From contig DKGO01000230.1 in assembly GCA_002453315.1 (NCBI GenBank), positions 1-10,217 on the forward strand: 10,217 nucleotides of DNA, in the 5' to 3' direction. The notes beneath the pieces are model-generated. The model was not told the origin of the DNA. It ran no database searches and saw only the letters and a list, made by a program, of their open reading frames with translations. The stretch's first letter is position 1. Every line of letters begins with the position of its first letter. Positions 6,368-10,217 of the stretch are shown here, piece by piece. A program made the position numbers and the translations under genes. Source of the stretch: Caryophanales bacterium UBA6768 (GTDB lineage: Bacteria > Bacillota > Bacilli > Bacillales_D > Amphibacillaceae).

Positions 6368-7612
6368 ATGGTAAAAATGAATTTGTTTGTTGGGCGACAA
6401 CCGATATTAAACAAAAATGGTAATATTTATGGCTATGAATTGTTATATCGAAATAGCGAAAATAATTTCTTTCCGGATATTGAACCAGAAAAAGCGACCA
6501 TCAACCTTTTAATGAATACTTTTTTATCATTAGGTATTGAAAGGGTCACAGAAGGAAATCGCATGTTCATTAATTTTTCAGAAAAGTTAATAAATGATGT
6601 TGATTTTTTTCACTTACTAGATCATAGAAAGGTAGTTATTGAAGTATTAGAAACGGTTGAAATAAACCCATCCATTTTAAAAAGACTACGGGAGTTAAAA
6701 AGGCAAGGATTTATGATTGCTTTAGATGATTTGGAAATGGATTTATCCAAACTAAATAATGAGCAATCATTATTTGAAATCGTTGACATTATCAAAATAG
6801 ATTTTATGGTTACAACAACCCTTGAACAAGCCCGATTTATAAGTTTAAAAAAGGAATACCCTCATCTTATTTTATTAGCGGAAAAAATTGAAACGAAACA
6901 ACAAAGAGATACGGCGGTAAAACTGGGGTATGAATTATTCCAAGGGTATTTTTATGCGCGACCAGAAATTTTAAAAGGGATTGATATTTCCCCTAATTTC
7001 ACGCTACATTCATTAATTTTAAATCAACTGTATTCCGAATCACTAGATTTAGACAAGGTTTCTAGCATTATGATGAAAGACATGTCACTAACGTATAAAC
7101 TTTTACGATATATAAATACGTTAGAAGTAAATTTACATGAAAAGGTTAGTTCCATTAAACAAGCGCTTGTATTATTAGGGACAGAAAAAGTCCGCAACTG
7201 GATGAAGATTTTAATGTTTCATGAGATGGGTCAAGGCGAAAATAGAGGGAGCATAAAAATATTAGTTGAGCGCTCTTTAGTTAGGGCAAAGCTATGTGAA
7301 ATCCTTGCTCGAAAAAAGTCATGTCAACATGTACAGGAGTTTTTCCTTGCTGGAATGTTTTCTAGTATTCATTTGATCATGGCCCGTAAAAAGGAAGAAA
7401 TTTTGCCTACATTACATTTATCAGATCATGTAACCGATACATTGGTAGGGAAAAGGACCTCGATCACTCCTTTTCTTGAACTAGCTTCTGCAGTCGAAAA
7501 TGTTAATTTTAATTTAATAAAAGTTTATGCAAATCAATTGGGTTTTACGGAAAAAGAATTAAGTGAGGATTTGCAGGAGGCATATCGATGGGCGAATGTG
7601 TTGGATAATTAA
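6368..7612 (+). CDS. EAL-HDOD signalling protein, YuxH-like
   Basis: Cytoplasmic protein of 414 residues in the YuxH group (about 409 residues in B. subtilis). Residues about 5-200 form an EAL domain starting with FVGRQPILNKNGNIYGYELLYR. Compared with active c-di-GMP phosphodiesterases, the EAL triplet is ELL (Glu24 kept), and Asn69, Glu92, Asp120-Asp121, Lys143 and Gln192 are at expected places. The loop-6 DDFGTG motif, however, is replaced by DDLEMD, so catalysis is doubtful. Residues about 205-390 form an HDOD domain (for example SLILNQLYSESLDLDKVSSIM and SIKQALVLLGTEKVRNW), a non-catalytic HD-like fold used in signalling scaffolds. Related EAL-HDOD proteins affect motility and biofilm. 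Start: ATG with TAGGAG eight bases upstream. Monocistronic, ending at a terminator shared with the convergent permease gene. Confidence 0.9.
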   Translation: MVKMNLFVGRQPILNKNGNIYGYELLYRNSENNFFPDIEPEKATINLLMNTFLSLGIERVTEGNRMFINFSEKLINDVDFFHLLDHRKVVIEVLETVEINPSILKRLRELKRQGFMIALDDLEMDLSKLNNEQSLFEIVDIIKIDFMVTTTLEQARFISLKKEYPHLILLAEKIETKQQRDTAVKLGYELFQGYFYARPEILKGIDISPNFTLHSLILNQLYSESLDLDKVSSIMMKDMSLTYKLLRYINTLEVNLHEKVSSIKQALVLLGTEKVRNWMKILMFHEMGQGENRGSIKILVERSLVRAKLCEILARKKSCQHVQEFFLAGMFSSIHLIMARKKEEILPTLHLSDHVTDTLVGKRTSITPFLELASAVENVNFNLIKVYANQLGFTEKELSEDLQEAYRWANVLDN

Positions 7613-7634
7613 CTGAATTTCCATTTTCAAAGAT

Positions 7635-7669
7635 AAAATGAGCCTCACTTATATATGAAGCTCATTTTT
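7635..7669. terminator. Bidirectional terminator between convergent genes
   Basis: AAAATGAGC at 7635-7643 pairs exactly with GCTCATTTT at 7660-7668 over a 16-base loop. On the plus strand it is followed by T-rich sequence (TATTTTATTT). On the minus strand the arm ends in TTTTATCTTT. It therefore serves both the EAL-HDOD gene and the permease gene. Confidence 0.85.
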
Positions 7670-7683
7670 ATTTTATTTCCATA

Positions 7684-8784
7684 TTATATTGTTTTTGCAA
7701 CGGAATCTTTTATATCTTTTCTTCTCTCATATATATTTGTTACAATCGTCTTTCCAACTGCATAAGCGGGTACTGCAAGTAAAATCCCAAAAAACCCGGC
7801 AATTTTTCCAGCGGATATTAATACAGTAATAATCGTCAAAGGATGGATGTTCAATGTTTTACCCATGACATTAGGGGTAATTAATTGTGCATCTGTTTGT
7901 TGTGCGACTAAAGTGACAACTGATACCCAAATGACTAATGTTGGATCCTGAAACACTGCAATGATTAGTGCTGGAATGAAGGCAATCCAGGGTCCAATAA
8001 ATGGAATGATATTCATAAATAAAGCGAAAACTGAGAGTAATAAGGCGAACTTTAATCCAATTAAACTGTAGCCTATATAGAGCATGATAGCTAAGATAAC
8101 ACTAATTAACACTTGTCCTCGTATGTATAGACTTAACACATTATCAATATCACGTAATGTTTTTTCTAACCATATTTTCGTTTTACCAGAAAAAAAGTGA
8201 ATCACAAAAGGAACAAATCTTTCATGATCCTTTAACATGAAAAATAAGAAGAATGGGACAAGTATGATTATGATAGCCCCTTGGATTGTTCCTTGGACAA
8301 TTGATTGGAAAAATTGCAGGAACCAATTACCAAAGTTGACAGGGGAAAACTTTTCTACCCATTCATTTGTTTTTTTCGTTATTTTTTCGACATCAATCCA
8401 TTCTGGCAAATAATCAATTTGGCTGGAAATATCAACAGCAAATTCATTAACTGAATTAATTATTTCAGGCGAATTCTCTACTAAATTATCTATTTGATCC
8501 CCTACGGGTGGACCAATAACAGCAAAGGCCGCCCAAAGCAAACCAATTAATATAAGGAATGTGACAGCAATACTGCTCCATCTGGGAAATTTATATTTTT
8601 CTAAAAATGCTTGCAAAGGCAGGCTAACATAATAGATCACACCACCAATTAATAAAGGGATGAAAATGGATTTCACAACGACCCCAACTGGCGAAAAGAT
8701 CCACATTACTTCTACTAAAAATTTTATAATGATTAAACTAATGATAATACCAATTCCAACTTGAAACCATAATCTCTTTGTCAA
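7684..8784 (-). CDS. AI-2E family transporter (PF01594-type permease)
   Basis: Polytopic membrane protein of 366 residues with about eight spans and the large soluble segment after the third span typical of the AI-2E/YtvI/YrrI/YueF family (central region with DQIDNLVENSPEIINSVNEF). The C-terminal half carries family hallmarks: NIIPFIGPWIAFIPALI, QQTDAQLITPNVMGKTLNIHP and GFFGILLAVPAYA. Members export small solutes or exchange ions; the AI-2 link holds for few of them, so no substrate is assigned. I place the start at the TTG at 8784 because GGAGAGG lies eight bases before it and MTKRLWFQ is the usual type of N-terminus; the in-frame ATG at 8811 has no ribosome binding site and would add nine residues. 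Divergent from cwlD, convergent with the EAL-HDOD gene. Confidence 0.9.
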   Translation of the reverse strand: MTKRLWFQVGIGIIISLIIIKFLVEVMWIFSPVGVVVKSIFIPLLIGGVIYYVSLPLQAFLEKYKFPRWSSIAVTFLILIGLLWAAFAVIGPPVGDQIDNLVENSPEIINSVNEFAVDISSQIDYLPEWIDVEKITKKTNEWVEKFSPVNFGNWFLQFFQSIVQGTIQGAIIIILVPFFLFFMLKDHERFVPFVIHFFSGKTKIWLEKTLRDIDNVLSLYIRGQVLISVILAIMLYIGYSLIGLKFALLLSVFALFMNIIPFIGPWIAFIPALIIAVFQDPTLVIWVSVVTLVAQQTDAQLITPNVMGKTLNIHPLTIITVLISAGKIAGFFGILLAVPAYAVGKTIVTNIYERRKDIKDSVAKTI

Positions 8785-8829
8785 AATGACATCCTCTCCC
8801 ACCAGCAGCATCTATTTTTATTGATTTCT

Positions 8830-8838
8830 ATTATATCA
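8830..8838 (-). promoter_or_regulatory. Extended -10 promoter of the permease gene
   Basis: On the minus strand positions 8838 to 8830 read TGATATAAT, a TGn motif plus perfect TATAAT. No clear -35 is visible. It lies about 45 bp before the preferred TTG start. Confidence 0.5.
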
Positions 8839-8881
8839 TAAATAGTTAAATAATATATGAACTTCTTTATTTAAATACTTT

Positions 8882-8910
8882 GAATATCTACATGTTTTTC
8901 CCCATAAAAT
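8882..8910 (+). promoter_or_regulatory. Sigma-E-like sporulation promoter of cwlD
   Basis: GAATATC at 8882-8888 matches the sigma-E -35 pattern KMATATT at six of seven positions, and CATAAAAT at 8903-8910 matches the -10 CATACAMT at seven of eight. The spacer is 14 bp, as expected for sigma-E. In B. subtilis cwlD is known to be expressed during sporulation from sigma-E and sigma-G, which agrees. Confidence 0.6.
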
Positions 8911-8937
8911 GAATTAATAGTAATTGGAGGGGAAAAA

Positions 8938-9660
8938 GTGAAAACGCCATTAAAAATATTGTTATGGATGTCTGGTGCTCTACTATTAATTATATTATTA
9001 CGTGTTCCTATTTATGAGACAAACACAGCTTGGAAGGGATTACCACTCCCGTTATCGGGACAGACTGTTGTTATTGATCCAGGGCACGGTGGTGTGGATG
9101 GTGGCGCAGTTGGTAAAGATAAAACTTCGGAAAAGGATATTGCTTTACGTGTGGCAAAAATGACAAGAGATTTTTTGCAAGAGGCTGGTGCTGTCGTCTA
9201 TATGACAAGGGAAAGTGATCATGATTTAGCAGATGAAGGGGTGAAAGGATATTCACGTCGTAAATCAATCGATATACGTAATCGTTTAAAGTTTATCCAT
9301 GAAAGTGAAGCAGATTTATTTATTACAATCCATTTAAATTCCTTACCTTCGAGCCGGTGGTACGGTGCGCAAACATTTTATTATCCATCATTTCCGGAAA
9401 ATAAGTGGTTAGCAGAGACAATCCAGGCTGAAATTATTCGAAACCTTGAAAATACTTCAAGGGTCCCATTGGAGGTTAATGGTATTTACTTATTAAAGCA
9501 TGCTAAAGTCCCAGGAGCCCTTGTTGAAATTGGATTTTTGTCAAATGCAGAGGAGCTAGAAAAGCTGAAAAATGAAAACTATCAGAATCAAATGGCAGCT
9601 AGTATTTATCAAGGAATCATCCGTTATATAACTGAAGAGAAGAAGGAACCGGATACATAA
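8938..9660 (+). CDS. cwlD: N-acetylmuramoyl-L-alanine amidase CwlD, spore cortex
   Basis: Zinc amidase of 240 residues (B. subtilis CwlD is of about the same size). It removes the peptide from muramic acid so that PdaA can form muramic-delta-lactam, the mark that lets germination enzymes digest the cortex. An N-terminal hydrophobic anchor (about residues 6-22) is followed by an Amidase_3 domain from about 43 to 235. Expected zinc ligands and catalytic Glu are visible: His50 (VIDPGHGGVDGG), Glu65 (SEKDIAL), His132 (FITIHLNS) and Glu197 (GALVEIGFLSN). Start is GTG with GGAGGGG five bases upstream. A sigma-E-like promoter lies 28 bp before it. No terminator was found after the stop: the 51-bp repeat array begins eight bases later. 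In B. subtilis the gene is followed by salA and gerD; here it is not. Confidence 0.93.
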   Translation: MKTPLKILLWMSGALLLIILLRVPIYETNTAWKGLPLPLSGQTVVIDPGHGGVDGGAVGKDKTSEKDIALRVAKMTRDFLQEAGAVVYMTRESDHDLADEGVKGYSRRKSIDIRNRLKFIHESEADLFITIHLNSLPSSRWYGAQTFYYPSFPENKWLAETIQAEIIRNLENTSRVPLEVNGIYLLKHAKVPGALVEIGFLSNAEELEKLKNENYQNQMAASIYQGIIRYITEEKKEPDT

Positions 9661-9667
9661 GTATTAC

Positions 9668-10217
9668 ATGGGGGAAGGTGTCTCGCTCGTTTTAAAATGG
9701 TGAAAATGAAAAAACAAATGAGGGAAGGCGTCTCGCTCATTTAGAAATGGCAAAAATGGAAAAATTAAATGAGGGAAGGCATTTCGCTCATTTAGAAATG
9801 GCAAAAATGGAAAAATCAAATGAGAGAAGGCATCTCGCTCATTTAGAAATGGCAAAAATGGAAAAATCAAATGAGGGAAGGCATCTCGCTCATTTTAAAA
9901 TGGTGAAAATGAAAAAATTAAATGAGGGAAGGCGTCTCGCTCATTTAGAAATGGCAAAAATGGAAAAATTAAATGAGAGAAGACATCTCGCTCATTCAGG
10001 AATGGCAAAAATGGAAAAATCAAATGAGGGAAGGCGTCTCGCTCATTTAGAAATGGCAAAAATGGAAAAATTAAATGAGGGGAAAGCGTCTCGCTCATTT
10101 AGAAATGGCAAAAATGGAAAAATCAAATGAGAGAAGGCATCTCTCTCATTCAGAAATGGCAAAAATGGAAAAGTCAAATGAGGGAAAGCGTCTCTCTCAT
10201 TTAGAAATGGCGAAAAT
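9668..10217. repeat. Array of 51-bp tandem repeats with conserved inverted repeat, continues past window
   Basis: Eleven copies (ten complete, the last cut by the window end) begin at 9668, 9718, 9769, 9820, 9871, 9922, 9973, 10024, 10075, 10127 and 10178. The period is 51 bp, except 50 in copy 1 and 52 in copy 9 (one extra G). Each copy has AAATGAG, a 13-base middle of the type GGAAGGCGTCTCG, CTCATTT, then an AATGGCAAAAATGG tail. AAATGAG and CTCATTT are perfect complements, so every copy can fold into a hairpin. Because 51 is a multiple of three and the unit lacks stops in several frames, both strands show open frames (for example 9747-10130 plus, 9664-9870 minus). These lack ribosome binding sites. 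Base differences among copies mostly change the amino acid (R/H, G/R, L/S, E/G), and copy 9 shifts the frame, so I treat the array as non-coding. Confidence 0.9.

Noticed and set aside
9664..10098. Minus-strand ORFs with NERDAFPHLIFPFLPF repeats
   Set aside because: They arise because a stop-free 51-bp unit keeps phase. No ribosome binding site was found, and they mirror the equally open plus-strand frame.
9668..10217. CRISPR array
   Set aside because: The whole 51-bp unit repeats, including the part that would be spacer. There are no unique spacers and no cas genes in the window.
9660..10217. Insertion sequence or transposon remnant
   Set aside because: No transposase fragments, terminal inverted repeats or target duplication are visible; the region is purely tandem repeat.

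Overview
The window looks like chromosomal DNA from a low-GC, spore-forming member of the Bacillaceae. The support is AT-rich sequence, strong AGGAGG-type ribosome binding sites with frequent TTG/GTG starts, short-signal lipoproteins, a YuxH-type EAL/HDOD protein, and a CwlD-type spore-cortex amidase preceded by a sigma-E-like promoter. The genus cannot be fixed from the sequence alone.

Layout. Positions 1-2054 hold an OmpR/PhoB-type response regulator (5' end outside the window) overlapping by 4 bp a membrane histidine kinase. A 10-TM drug/metabolite-type exporter (2117-3064) follows closely. A small membrane protein of unknown function (3255-3644) has its own extended -10 promoter and an intrinsic terminator. 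Positions 4022-6001 hold a probable three-gene copper-handling cluster: a regulator that fuses a DeoR-type helix-turn-helix to a Cys-rich NosL-like domain, a Sco-type lipoprotein, and a lipoprotein with two YtkA/FixH-like domains. The intergenic region at 6002-6367 carries tandem, mutually exclusive hairpins. It is followed by a YuxH-like EAL-HDOD protein (6368-7612), a bidirectional terminator, a convergent AI-2E-family permease on the minus strand (7684-8784), and divergent cwlD (8938-9660). From 9668 to the window end there is an array of 51-bp tandem repeats, each carrying a conserved inverted repeat. The array continues beyond the window.

How the parts fit. The two-component pair may control the adjacent exporter, which it precedes without a terminator. 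The regulator/Sco/YtkA-like cluster is best read as sensing and delivering copper for cytochrome oxidase assembly outside the membrane, with the NosL-like domain as the likely metal-sensing part; this is inference from domain content. cwlD is needed for muramic-lactam formation in spore cortex and the promoter upstream fits mother-cell expression. The most unexplained element is the 51-bp repeat array. It is open in reading frames on both strands, but its variation pattern fits a non-coding hairpin-bearing array better than a protein.
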